Source of the DNA: Aminiphilus circumscriptus DSM 16581 | Lineage (GTDB): Bacteria > Synergistota > Synergistia > Synergistales > Aminiphilaceae | Length of the DNA: 64,000 bases | Assembly: GCF_000526375.1 (NCBI RefSeq) | Contig: NZ_JAFY01000002.1 | Span: forward strand, 310,001-374,000 | Reading direction: 5' to 3' | Shown here: positions 53,985 through 62,415 of the stretch, piece after piece | Numbering within the stretch: the stretch's first letter is position 1 | How the letters are laid out: each line of letters begins with the position of its first letter | Program-made: the position numbers and the translations under genes | The notes under the pieces: generated by a model | Database searches by the model: none | The model's input: only the letters and a program-made list of their open reading frames with translations | What the model was told of the DNA's origin: nothing

Positions 53985-55100
53985 ATGTCCAGCAAAATGA
54001 AGATCATGATCGCACCGGGCAGATACGTTCAGGGATCGGGCGCCGTGAAGAGCGCCGGAGAGCACGTGAAGCTCCTCGGCAAAAAGGCCCTCATTTTGGG
54101 TGGCAAAAGAGGCATGGGCGCCGTGAAGGCGGACCTCGAGGCGAGCCTCAAGGCCAACGGCATCGCCTTCGTCGAGGAAGCCTTCGGCGGCGAGTGCTCC
54201 CGCCAGGAAATCGAGCGCATGAAGGGCATCGCCAAGGAACAGAAGGCCGACGTCATCATCGGCACCGGCGGAGGCAAGACACTCGACACGGCCAAGGCCG
54301 TGGCCTACGAGCTGCACCTCCCCGTGGCCATCATTCCCACCATCGCCGCCACGGACGCCCCCTGCAGCGCTCTCTCGGTGATCTACACCCCCGAAGGGGT
54401 CTTCGAGAGCTATCTCGTTCTGCCCCAAAACCCCAACCTCGTCGTCATGGACACGGACGTGGTTGCCCACGCCCCGGCGCGCCTCCTCGTCTCCGGCATG
54501 GGTGACGCTCTCGCCACCTGGTTCGAGGCGAAGAGCTGCTACGTCACCAAGGCGGGCAACATGCCCGGCGGGGCCGCCACCGAGGCGGCGATGAAACTCG
54601 CCCGACTCTGCTACGACCTTCTCATCGAGTACGGCCTGGAGGCGAAGATCGCCTGCGACGCGCACGCGGTCACGCCCGCTCTGGAGCGTATCGTGGAGGC
54701 CAACACCCTTCTTTCCGGACTCGGCTTCGAGAGCGGCGGCCTTGCCGCGTCCCACGCCATCCACAACGGCCTTACCGTTCTCGAGGAAACTCACCACTAC
54801 TACCACGGCGAGAAAGTCGCCTTCGGAACCCTGACGCAGCTCGTCCTCGAGGACGCGGATCGGGAACAGCTCCAGGAAGTTCTCGATTTCTGCTGCGACG
54901 TGGGACTTCCCATCACACTGGGTCAGCTCGGCGTGAAGGAGGTCACTGCCGCAAAACTTCGCCCCGTGGCGGAAGCGGCCTGCGCCCCCGGAGAAACCAT
55001 CCACAACACGCCATTCAAGGTAGATGCCGACCTGGTTCTCCAGGCCATTCTGGGAGCCGACGCCCTCGGGCGGGCCTATCTGGGGGGAAGCGCCGAGTAA
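53985..55100 (+). CDS. gldA: Glycerol dehydrogenase (GldA-type, iron/zinc ADH family)
   Basis: A 371-residue NAD-dependent polyol dehydrogenase: IAPGRYVQGSGAV at the start, GIGGGKTLDTAKA-type GTGGGKTLDTAKAVAYE, APTIAATDAPCSALSVIYT-type segment, GFESGGLAASHAIHNGLT and HHYYHGEKVAFGTLTQLVLE with the metal histidines. This is GldA rather than PduQ. It has no N-terminal targeting helix. It lies 157 bases after pduT and precedes a large hairpin, so it ends the operon. It could oxidise glycerol to dihydroxyacetone or reduce the hydroxyaldehyde to restore NAD. Confidence 0.92.
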   Translation: MSSKMKIMIAPGRYVQGSGAVKSAGEHVKLLGKKALILGGKRGMGAVKADLEASLKANGIAFVEEAFGGECSRQEIERMKGIAKEQKADVIIGTGGGKTLDTAKAVAYELHLPVAIIPTIAATDAPCSALSVIYTPEGVFESYLVLPQNPNLVVMDTDVVAHAPARLLVSGMGDALATWFEAKSCYVTKAGNMPGGAATEAAMKLARLCYDLLIEYGLEAKIACDAHAVTPALERIVEANTLLSGLGFESGGLAASHAIHNGLTVLEETHHYYHGEKVAFGTLTQLVLEDADREQLQEVLDFCCDVGLPITLGQLGVKEVTAAKLRPVAEAACAPGETIHNTPFKVDADLVLQAILGADALGRAYLGGSAE

Positions 55101-55175
55101 CCGACCCGGAAAAGGCCGGGTCGCGACAACATCTCTGGAGAAGAGCTCCGACACCTCTTCTCCCTCCTCTCTCCG

Positions 55176-55218
55176 CAGCACGAAGGGGGCTCTTTCAAAG
55201 CGCCCCCTTCGTGCTGCG
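55176..55218. terminator. Strong hairpin between convergent gldA and LysR genes
   Basis: A perfect 15-bp stem, GCAGCACGAAGGGGG (55176-55190) with CCCCCTTCGTGCTGC (55204-55218), lies between the convergent gene ends. There is no U-tract on either strand. A near-identical core (CGAAGGGGGCGC) recurs at 60633-60663, so it may be a repeat that serves as a bidirectional transcription end. Confidence 0.6.
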
Positions 55219-55251
55219 GCCCAATCCCCGAGGAGACTGCTCCACTACACA

Positions 55252-56160
55252 TCACATTCCTTTTCGAATGATGTCGATGGCATCTCCCACAAAACTCGGC
55301 ATGTACCTCTCTTCCTTGTGGATCGCCACAAACTCTATCGTGAAGGGAGTTTCTCCCACCAGAAAATAACAGGGTTCCGGCGCAAAGGAGAAATGTCTCG
55401 CGTAGGTGTCCTTGACAAAAGAGACGCCAATGCCGAGCGCCGACATCCGGGTGGAGGTCTCGATATTTTGAATCTCGATGATCCGAGACGGAGTGATCTT
55501 CATGCTGCGCAGCAGCCAATCGCTGAATATCCGTTGACTTTGCCATGGACCTTGCAAGATGAACGTCTCATCACCGAACCGCCGTAGATCGATCCAGTTC
55601 CGGCCGTACACGGGAAGCCATTTTCCACTGCCTGCAAGAGCGTGGTTCGGGGAGACCGCCAACAGAAGAAACTCCTCCGTGATTTTGATGCACGTGAAAC
55701 CCGGCAGTTCCCGGATTTTGTCGCACAACACCAAATCCAGTTCATCCTCGTGGAGCATTTTCTCCAGCTTTTCCATCACACCCTCGGCGAAAGAGATCTC
55801 CACCTCGGGATATTTTTCGCCGAATTCCTTATAAAACTCAGGGATGATGTAGGGCGACCTACGCATCTGCATACCGATGCGCAAGCGCCCGCGACGGTCG
55901 TTCTTCAGGCCGGAAAGGTTCTCGTCGAACTCCGACTTGAGGAAAAACATTCTTCTCGCCGCACGGAGATAGAGTTCCCCTGCGTAGGTAGGCATCAATC
56001 CCTTCGAAGACCTCTCGAACAATTTCACCCCGAGCGCTTCTTCCACACTACGCACAAACGAACTGAGAGCCGGTTGTGAAACATGAAGCTTTTCAGCCGC
56101 CCTGGTGATGCTTTTACATTCCGCAACGGTGAGGATATACATCTGCTCCTTCAGGTTCAT
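55252..56160 (-). CDS. LysR-family transcriptional regulator
   Basis: A 302-residue LTTR. The winged HTH is at residues 1-60 (KSITRAAEKLHVSQPALSSFVRSVEEALGVKLFERSSKG), followed by a two-lobed effector domain. ATG 56160 has GGGGAG 6 bases upstream and gives the standard N-terminus. It is divergent from the permease-amidohydrolase genes, which it very likely regulates; a T-N11-A box lies between. The effector is unknown, probably the transported amide or peptide. Confidence 0.92.
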   Translation of the reverse strand: MNLKEQMYILTVAECKSITRAAEKLHVSQPALSSFVRSVEEALGVKLFERSSKGLMPTYAGELYLRAARRMFFLKSEFDENLSGLKNDRRGRLRIGMQMRRSPYIIPEFYKEFGEKYPEVEISFAEGVMEKLEKMLHEDELDLVLCDKIRELPGFTCIKITEEFLLLAVSPNHALAGSGKWLPVYGRNWIDLRRFGDETFILQGPWQSQRIFSDWLLRSMKITPSRIIEIQNIETSTRMSALGIGVSFVKDTYARHFSFAPEPCYFLVGETPFTIEFVAIHKEERYMPSFVGDAIDIIRKGM

Positions 56161-56176
56161 GACGTTCTCCCCGAGC

Positions 56177-56193
56177 CATAGGTTTATCCTATG
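56177..56193. promoter_or_regulatory. LysR-type operator (T-N11-A)
   Basis: CATAGG-TTTAT-CCTATG is a perfect 6-bp inverted repeat containing ATAGG-N5-CCTAT, i.e. T-N11-A, 17 bases upstream of the LysR gene. A second short palindrome GCAT-TTT-ATGC is at 56221-56231. These are the expected recall and activation sites in the divergent promoter. Confidence 0.6.
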
Positions 56194-56345
56194 CGTTCCA
56201 TCGTTTTTTAGTATTTTACAGCATTTTATGCACCTCGTATCCTTACGGCGTCCGCAGAACATTCCGTAGGAACAGCGGCACATTTCATCGAGGAGGAGTC
56301 ATTCATGTCAGATATGGAAGCAGCGGCAGCAAAAAAGTTCAAAGT

Positions 56346-57725
56346 AGTTGTGTGCGTCAAGTTGTGCAAAAAGGTTTTCATGGTGTTTGGCGGCCGTCTG
56401 CGGCGATTAGCCACACTTTTCCAAAAGTGCCTTTTTGTGTTCAATCAACAGGTCCATGTTGAGGTAGCGACTGGACTCCAGCCACGCCTCGTGGGTTTCG
56501 ACGCACAGTGCCCGTATCAGGCGCTGACATGCATCGGTGTTTGGGAAGATACGGACGACCCGGGTCCTTCTCTTGATCTCTTCGTTGAGCCGTTCCAGCA
56601 TGTTGGTTGACTTCAGATGCTTGTGATGTGCTCTGGGAAGCCGGTAGAAGGTCAGCGTCTCCTCTATGTTTTCCTCGACCCAGTCAACAAGCTTCGGATA
56701 TTTCCTCTGCCATTTGGTGATCCAGGACGTCAGATCCCGGTGGGCCTCCATAATGTCCCGGCGGTCGTAGATCCAGCGGAGTTCCTGGAGACAATCGTCA
56801 TCGGCCTTACGGGGCAGATGATCCAGAGCATTCCGCAGAAAATGGACGTAGCAACGCTGCCAAGATGCCTCGAGCAGGGTCTCTCCGATGGCCGAACGAA
56901 GTCCTGCGTGGTCGTCGGATACCACGAATTCGACACCGCGCAAACCCCGTAGCTTGAGCCCGAGAAGAAACTCTTTCCAACTGCTTGCCGTTTCACGGGG
57001 AGCCAATTCCACCGCCAAGATCTGCCGCTGCCCCTCCCGGTTGATTCCGATGGCGATCTGTACCGCCTGGGAACGGATAACTCCGTTCTCGCGAACTTTC
57101 TCGTAGCGAGCATCCAGAATCAAATACGGGTACTCTTCGTCAAGGGGACGGTTCGCAAAACGAGACAGGGCTTCATCGAGACCTTTGTTGATGGCGCTGA
57201 TGCTGCTCGCGGAAAAACGATGTCCGCACAATTCCTCGGTGATCGCCGTCACTTTGCGCGTGGACACGCCCTGCACATACATTTCCGCCAGAGCCGCCAC
57301 CAATGCCTTCTCACTGCGCTGATAACGCTCGAACAGTGCCGTGGAGAATTCTCCGTTGCGGTCTCTGGGAATCCGCAGTTCCAGCTTGCCGATTCGCGTG
57401 ACCAGACTTCGGGTATAGTAGCCTGACCGATAACCCGTACGTTCTGTGTTGCGCTCATGTCGTTCGGCTCCAAGGAGTTCCGTCATTTCCCCGTCAAGGA
57501 TTTCTTGCAGCACTTCCTTCATCAGGGTCTTCAGGGCATCCGTTTCGTTCCCGAAAAGGGCTTTCATTCCAGCGAAACGACTGCTATGCTTCTTTCCGGT
57601 CATGGTGTATCGCCTCCTAAGGGCTCGGGTTGCTTGTGCGCTGCAGACAACCTACATACACCATGACCTTCTTTTTTTGAATCCCCCTCCGCAAGCACTT
57701 TTTGCACACTCTTTAGAGCATAATC
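56346..57725 (-). mobile_element. Intact IS256-family insertion sequence
   Basis: A 1380-bp element with 28-bp imperfect inverted ends (AGTTGTGTGCGTCAAG at the left; the complement of the right end starts GATTATGCTCTAAAG; both run into GTGCAAAAAG). It is flanked by the 9-bp direct repeat GTTCAAAGT at 56337-56345 and 57726-57734. It carries one full transposase gene. A remnant of the same type is at 21777-22123 and an end fragment at 60537-60603. Confidence 0.93.
56407..57603 (-). CDS. IS256-family transposase
   Basis: A 398-residue DDE transposase. The N-terminal ALKTLMKEVLQEILDGEMTE, YRSGYYTRSLVTRIGKLELR and the DDE core (LILDARYEKVREN with the first Asp, VVSDDHAGLRSAI with the second, SYNMLERLNEEIKRRT-type TNMLERLNEEIKRRTRVVR with the Glu) are characteristic. 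It appears full length, with an ATG following GGAGG. It may be active. Confidence 0.95.
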   Translation of the reverse strand: MTGKKHSSRFAGMKALFGNETDALKTLMKEVLQEILDGEMTELLGAERHERNTERTGYRSGYYTRSLVTRIGKLELRIPRDRNGEFSTALFERYQRSEKALVAALAEMYVQGVSTRKVTAITEELCGHRFSASSISAINKGLDEALSRFANRPLDEEYPYLILDARYEKVRENGVIRSQAVQIAIGINREGQRQILAVELAPRETASSWKEFLLGLKLRGLRGVEFVVSDDHAGLRSAIGETLLEASWQRCYVHFLRNALDHLPRKADDDCLQELRWIYDRRDIMEAHRDLTSWITKWQRKYPKLVDWVEENIEETLTFYRLPRAHHKHLKSTNMLERLNEEIKRRTRVVRIFPNTDACQRLIRALCVETHEAWLESSRYLNMDLLIEHKKALLEKCG

Positions 57726-59313
57726 GTTCAAAGTCCCGCATACACTGGTTATCATCATCCTGTTCATTCTTTTCGCGGTATTTCTCACGTGGGTGATTCC
57801 GGCAGGCGAATTCGACAGAGTCACCAATGCGGCGGGAATCAAAGTCATCGATCCCGCAAGTTTCCGAATAATTCAAAGCAAGCCGGTGAGCCTTTTTCGC
57901 ATACCAGACTTTATCGTGGACGGTTTCGCAAAGAGTGCCAGCCTGTTTTTTCTGCTGCTCTTCACTGGCGGCGCCTTCGACGTGGTCGTCAGCAGCGGCG
58001 CCCTCCAATCCTGCGTCGCCAAGGTGGCGAAAAGATATGCTTCCAAAGAAAGCATCTTCATTCCGATCCTGACACTGCTCTTCGCACTCATCGCAACCAC
58101 CCAGGGCGTGAACACCTTCATCGGCTTCGCACCCGTCACGGTCCTCATCGCAAGAGCGATGGGTTTCGATTCCATCGTCGGCGCCGCAGTCATTCTCCTC
58201 GGCGGAGCCGTGGGGTTTTCCACGGGCACCCTGAATCCGAGCACCACCATCGTCGCTCAGGAAATAGTCGGTCTTCCGCTCTATTCGGGAATCGGGTATC
58301 GTTGGATCTGTTTCTTCGTGTTCCTTCTCGTCACAAACCTCTACCTGATCCGGTATGCGAAAAAGATCCGGCTCCATCCCGAACTGAGTCCCATGTACGA
58401 TCTCGACGTGGCCGACACCTCGGTTTTGGACAATGATCTCGATTCCTTCGGCGATGTGACACTCCGAAAAAACCTCGTGCTGGCGAGCCTTGTGGCAGCT
58501 CTCGGAGTCATCGTGTACGGCGGAGTCAAGCTCAGTTGGGGACTCAATGAAAGCAGCGCCGCCTTCATCTGGTTGGGGATCATCGCCGGAGTATGCGCCG
58601 GATTCTCCCCCAGCAAGATCGCTTCGTGTTTCGTCGCCGGAGCGAAACGCATGGTCGCCGCCGCACTCATCATCGGTCTGGCACGCGCCGTCTCCGGGGT
58701 GCTCTCCGCCGGACTCGTTCTCGACACGGTCGTCAACGGCCTTGGGCGCGCCCTGCTGGTGGTTCCCACATTCCTTCAGGCCATAAGCATGTACATCGCA
58801 AACCTCGTGGTGAATATCTTCATCACTTCCGGCAGCGGCCAGGCGGCGGTCATCATGCCCATCTTCGCTCCAATCGCCGACATGGTGGGCATCACCAGGC
58901 AAACGGCGATTCTGACGTTCAACTTCGGTGACGGCTTCTGCAACTACATTCTGCCGACCTCGACGGCGCTCATGGGCATTCTCGGTGCGACGAACATCCC
59001 CTACGACAGGTGGATGCGTTTCATGTGGCGACTCTTTCTCATCTGGGTCCTTCTGGGCTCCGTACTCTCCCTGATCGCTCAGATCATCAACCTTGGGCCG
59101 GCATGATCACCACCGACGGAGACGCAACGGCAAGGACACGCCGAGGCTTTTCACCGCCACAGCCGTCACAGTCGTTTGGATTCTCACTTTTGCAAGGTAT
59201 CAATCCTGTTTCCGGCACACCTCGCTCTTCAGAGGTCATGCTTTAGACACGACACCGGACAACACCGCAACGTAAAATATTTTTCAAAAAGCAAGAGAAT
59301 GGAGTTGTTTTTC

Positions 59314-60495
59314 GTGCAGAGGAAAGAACGTCTTTTCGCGCTCCTGGATGAGAAAAGGGAAATTCTGACCGCCATGGCCGACTCTCTCTTCGACAATCCG
59401 GAGACGGCCTTCGAGGAGCATAAAGCCGTCGATCTGCTCACAAGCTCTCTCGAAAAAAGCGGTTTTGCCGTCGAAAAAGGTGTCGGCTCCCTTCCCACCG
59501 CTTTTCGCGCCGTGTATGAAAACGGATCCGGCGGGCCATCCATCGGATTGCTCTGCGAGTACGACGCATTGCCCGGAATGGGACATGGGTGCGCCCATCA
59601 CATTCAGGGTCCGGCCATCGTCGGCGCCGCGGAGAGCATCAAGGCGGTGATGGGCGACGGTGAACTGCCCTTTCGCCTGGTCGTGTACGGAACCCCCGGC
59701 GAAGAAGGAGGGGGCGGAAAGATACACATGCTTGAAAACGGCTGTTTTCGGGATATCGATCTTGCACTGATGACCCACGGCGGTCCCGCCACACAGACGG
59801 ACGTGAAAAGTCTCGCCCTGGCCACTCTCACGGTGACGTTCCACGGAAAAAGCGCACACGCCGCATTGAAGCCGGAGGAGGGGCGCAGCGCTCTCGACGG
59901 ACTTCTTCTCTGTTTTCAGGGGGTGGAATTTTTTCGGGAACACGTTCCGGAGGACACGCGGATGCACTACACGATCCTCGACGCGGGCGGCCCTGCCAAT
60001 GTCGTTCCCGCGCGGGCGCAGGGGGAATTCATCTTTCGGTCGTACAGCTCCGCCCGTCTCGACGCGATTCTGGAACGCTTCGACGACATCGCCAGAGGAG
60101 CGGCCCTCATGAGCGGGACCACCGTCACCCTCCAGAGAATGAAACGGCTCGAGAGCAAGATCCCGGTTCTCGCACTCAACGAACTCCTGATGCACAACGC
60201 GGAACTCGTCGATGCTCCGACGCGGCGCCCTCCCCGGGAAAAGACCGGCTCCACCGACTTCGGCAACGTCACCTCCGTGCTTCCCGGAGCGGTCATTCGC
60301 GTCGCTTTCGTTCCCGAAGGAACGCCGTCTCACTCACAGGAGTTTCTCCGCGCCGGAAAAAGCGAAAAAGCCCACGCAGCCGTTCTTTTCGCCGCGAAGA
60401 TCCTTGCCGGAACATGCTGTGATCTCCTGGAAAATCCGGAACTGATACAAAAAATCGCCGCTGATTTCACGGCGGCGAAGAAAGAGGCGCACTGA
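59314..60495 (+). CDS. M20-family amidohydrolase (AbgB/HipO-like)
   Basis: A 393-residue metallo-amidohydrolase. Zinc ligands are in CEYDALPGMGHGCAHHIQGP and GTPGEEGGGG; the dimerisation domain (TVTFHGKSAHAALKPEEGRSAL) is internal. The best start is GTG 59314, which has GGAG 9 bases upstream and gives the usual N-terminus; ATG 59299 is the alternative. The family cleaves N-acyl amino acids, aminobenzoyl-glutamate or dipeptides. With the YfcC permease and the LysR gene it forms an uptake-hydrolysis system. Confidence 0.9.
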   Translation: MQRKERLFALLDEKREILTAMADSLFDNPETAFEEHKAVDLLTSSLEKSGFAVEKGVGSLPTAFRAVYENGSGGPSIGLLCEYDALPGMGHGCAHHIQGPAIVGAAESIKAVMGDGELPFRLVVYGTPGEEGGGGKIHMLENGCFRDIDLALMTHGGPATQTDVKSLALATLTVTFHGKSAHAALKPEEGRSALDGLLLCFQGVEFFREHVPEDTRMHYTILDAGGPANVVPARAQGEFIFRSYSSARLDAILERFDDIARGAALMSGTTVTLQRMKRLESKIPVLALNELLMHNAELVDAPTRRPPREKTGSTDFGNVTSVLPGAVIRVAFVPEGTPSHSQEFLRAGKSEKAHAAVLFAAKILAGTCCDLLENPELIQKIAADFTAAKKEAH

Positions 60496-60536
60496 CGCTT
60501 CGGACAGGCGCCGGCGGCACCTCGTTTCGCCACCGG

Positions 60537-60603
60537 ACTGTGTGTCGGGTTGTACAAAAAATTGTCATGGTGTCCGGCAACCACCAGGAACGGTTATGGC
60601 ACA
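60537..60603. mobile_element. IS256-type end fragment
   Basis: The segment (TGTGTGTCGGGTTGTACAAA, then TTGTCATGGTGTCCGGC) aligns with the left end of the intact IS at 56346-56410 (TTGTGCAAAAAG...TTCATGGTGTTTGGC). No transposase sequence remains. It lies just after the amidohydrolase stop. Confidence 0.55.
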
Positions 60604-60632
60604 CACCGTCGGGGAACGAGAGCGCGCAAAGA

Positions 60633-60675
60633 CGAAGGGGGCGCTTTGAAAGCGCCCCCTTCGTGCTCTTCGCGT
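60633..60675 (+). terminator. Terminator-like hairpin after the amidohydrolase
   Basis: CGAAGGGGGCGCTT and AAGCGCCCCCTTCG form a 14-bp stem with a tiny loop (60633-60663), followed by TGCTCTTCGCGTTGTTTT. It ends the permease-amidohydrolase unit and shares its core with the hairpin at 55176. Confidence 0.65.
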
Positions 60676-60726
60676 TGTTTTCCTCCCGGCAAAAAGCGGC
60701 GCACCGCCGCCTTTTCAGCAGTTGCC

Positions 60727-60942
60727 TCAGCCGCAGCCGCTCCGCATGACCCGGAGGGCTGTCAGATACACGTCAAGAATTCCTTGAAGGTTCTCCGCGC
60801 AACACTCTCCGCAGGCCCCCGTCGCGGCGGCGACGTCCGCCACCGTCTCGGCGCCCTGAGCGATGGCGCGCACCACGTCACGCTTGGTCGTTCCCGTCGC
60901 CGCGCACACCACGGTCTGCTGCGACGCTTTTTCCCAATCCAT
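60727..60942 (-). CDS. Small BFD-like [2Fe-2S] protein
   Basis: A 71-residue protein with the bacterioferritin-associated-ferredoxin-like fold: VVCAATGTTKRDVVRAIAQG, then AETVADVAAATGACGECC. Cysteines at the start and the CGECC pair are likely cluster ligands, although the typical C-x-C at the first site is only one Cys here. ATG 60942 (MDWEKA) has GGGGGA upstream. It probably passes electrons to a neighbouring reductase; the truncated ArsF-like gene is just upstream. Confidence 0.75.
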   Translation of the reverse strand: MDWEKASQQTVVCAATGTTKRDVVRAIAQGAETVADVAAATGACGECCAENLQGILDVYLTALRVMRSGCG

Positions 60943-61117
60943 ATGCTCTTCCCCCTCATCGTCTCGATTGTGTTCCATGTGTTTTATTTCCTTGCGCTGC
61001 ATCCTTTCTGCGTCACACCCCGATGCGAGGCGCCCTTCTTTGTTCACCACCGAAGAAGCGTCACGCCGAAAATATCCCGCAGAGACAGGAACAGCCCGAG
61101 CAGCACAAGAACGGTCT

Positions 61118-61399
61118 CTAAAGAAAATGCATCTTTCCCGCGCCAAGTTTTTGGAAAAAAGCCTGCTCCACCGCCTCTTTGGCGTACTCCTCGAGGAGCG
61201 TGCACGAAACGCACCGGGCGGCACCATGGAAGTAAGAGTAGACCATGATGGTCGTTCCTTTCGCGCCCCTTCCGGACGCCTTCACCGTCTCCGTCTTTCC
61301 CGCTTCCGTCGTCCCGGACTGCCGCGCTCCTCCGAGCCCCCACCAGGCCAGGCTTGCCGCGAGAAAGAGCACCAAAACTCTCGTGATCCACCGCCGCAT
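61118..61399 (-). pseudogene. Truncated ArsF-like protein
   Basis: A 93-residue fragment with a signal/anchor helix (ITRVLVLFLAASLAWWGLGG) and the domain start TIMVYSYFHGAARCVSCTLLEEYAKEAV, which I recognise from ArsF-like nitroreductase-subunit or thioredoxin-like proteins. It stops at KMHFL, about half the expected length. A hydrophobic tail (LETVLVLLGLFLSLRDIFGV) follows directly in another frame, so an internal deletion joining two genes, or a frameshift, is likely. Confidence 0.6.
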
Positions 61400-61451
61400 T
61401 TGTCGTGTTCATGAATGTCGAATTCCTCCGTCGTATTGCGGTAACACTCCA

Positions 61452-61538
61452 GGCAACCTCTGCATAACGCCACACCGGCCTCGACTCGCGTCGCGCTCTG
61501 TGAGGCCTTCGCAAAACCAACGTGGCCTTATGCAAAGG
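61452..61538. repeat. MITE-type repeat, diverged subfamily
   Basis: Starts GGCAACCTCTGCATAACGCC and ends TTATGCAAAGG, an imperfect inverted pair. Its left third (CCTCTG, then AACGCCACACCG) matches copy 2 at 31440. Its right end runs directly into the next element, and no CTAA duplication is present. Confidence 0.55.
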
Positions 61539-61636
61539 GAATCTCTGAAAAGGCTGCGTCAGCCCCGCAGGGCGCCTCGCAGAGCCTGATGCGACCCGAG
61601 TCAAGGGAAAGCGAAAGGCCTTTATTCAGAGCTTCC
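61538..61636. mobile_element. MITE-like element, copy 3 (inverted relative to copy 1)
   Basis: A 99-bp segment nearly identical to the reverse complement of 21790-21889 (ends GGAATCTCTGAAAAGG and CCTTTATTCAGAGCTTCC). Only a few substitutions and a one-base deletion separate the copies, so dispersal is recent. Confidence 0.85.
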
Positions 61637-61963
61637 AAAGGTTTCTTGGGTTTGCGTTTCTCGGAAGTCAGTTTTTTGCCGCCAGAGGTCACCCTGCCTC
61701 CAGCAAAAACGGCGCCGGCGTGTTTCATCTTCCGGAGCCATCCTTTCTAGACAATAAGCGGGATTATGTGGTAATCTTAGCACATAAAAAGCACTTCCTC
61801 TTTCGGTATTTATGCCGAGAACCCCCGGTGCTTTTCCGTTTTTTCCGACGCTTCGGAGAAATCGACGCCCTTCCTTTTCCGGAAGTGCCCGTCAAAATCC
61901 ACTTCCGAAACGATCCGAAAGAAACAGCCGTCGCTCCCGGAAACGAAAGGCAGGTGGTCGTCC

Positions 61964-62062
61964 ATGAAACGCCTCCGCATCACCTCCGAGTACTGGCTCG
62001 AAAACGTTCAGCGCCACGGAGGAGATTTCCGTCTCGAATGGGAGACCTTCATCTCGGGGTGA
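61964..62062 (+). CDS. Small hypothetical ORF, 32 residues
   Basis: ATG 61964 with AAGGCAGGTGG upstream encodes a 32-residue basic/aromatic peptide (MKRLRITSEYWLENVQRHGG). It is followed 3 bases later by a 70-residue frame. No family is recognised; coding status is uncertain. Confidence 0.3.
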   Translation: MKRLRITSEYWLENVQRHGGDFRLEWETFISG

Positions 62063-62065
62063 TGA

Positions 62066-62278
62066 ATGGCCTTCAAAGGCCCGGTGGGCCTTTTCGGAAA
62101 ACCGGAGAACATCGAGGGATACGAACCTTTCGCCGTGGAAAACACCGAGAAGACGGTCTGCTGGATCTCTGAAAAGGTTCTCGCCGCCTTTGCCGCATCT
62201 CCGGAGGAAGAACACCTCTTTTTCGTCGAGGGTACTGGGCGCCTCCGCCTTCGTTTCGTCGAACCGGGCACCCCCTGA
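62066..62278 (+). CDS. Small hypothetical ORF, 70 residues
   Basis: A 70-residue acidic protein (MAFKGPVGLFGKPENIEGYE at the start, FFVEGTGRLRLRFVEPG at the end) directly after the 32-residue frame. GGGGTG lies just upstream. The smooth composition and the coupling suggest a real two-gene unit, but I recognise neither protein. Confidence 0.4.
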   Translation: MAFKGPVGLFGKPENIEGYEPFAVENTEKTVCWISEKVLAAFAASPEEEHLFFVEGTGRLRLRFVEPGTP

Positions 62279-62415
62279 CGGTGAGGAGCGGCACGCCTCG
62301 AAATCGTCCCGAGAGATTCCCCTCTTCGCTGCGCGGAAAGGGGAGCCGCTTTTGTTTGCCTGCACAGGACAGACCATACGGTGCATGGGTACCGCGAGGA
62401 CTGAACAGCCGGAAC

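Larger units (their letters stand above)
56305..59106 (+). pseudogene. YfcC-family permease gene interrupted by an IS256 element
   Basis: The gene starts at ATG 56305 (GAGGAGGAG upstream) with MSDMEAAAAKKFK, is cut after 41 bases by the IS element, and resumes at 57735 with PHTLVIIILFILFAVFLTWV. Removing the IS and one copy of the 9-bp duplication gives a 470-residue, 11-12-helix YfcC/DcuC-type transporter (ATTQGVNTFIGFAP, GFSTGTLNPSTTIVAQEI, ITSGSGQAAVIMPIFAP, FNFGDGFCNYILPTS). These carriers take up dicarboxylates, peptides or amino-acid derivatives. In the present state the first helix has no start codon. The amidohydrolase downstream is its likely partner. Confidence 0.92.
61400..61963. 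other. Repeat-rich intergenic region
   Basis: About 560 bases with two adjacent MITE-type repeats (61452-61538 and 61538-61636) and an AT-rich stretch at 61745-61800. No supported gene; a long plus-strand frame from 61720 has no ribosome site. Confidence 0.5.

Noticed and set aside
37808-55100. Choline-utilisation (glycyl radical) microcompartment, suggested by the nearby choline/carnitine genes
   Set aside because: The signature enzyme is the three-subunit B12-dependent dehydratase with its reactivase; no glycyl-radical enzyme or activase is present.
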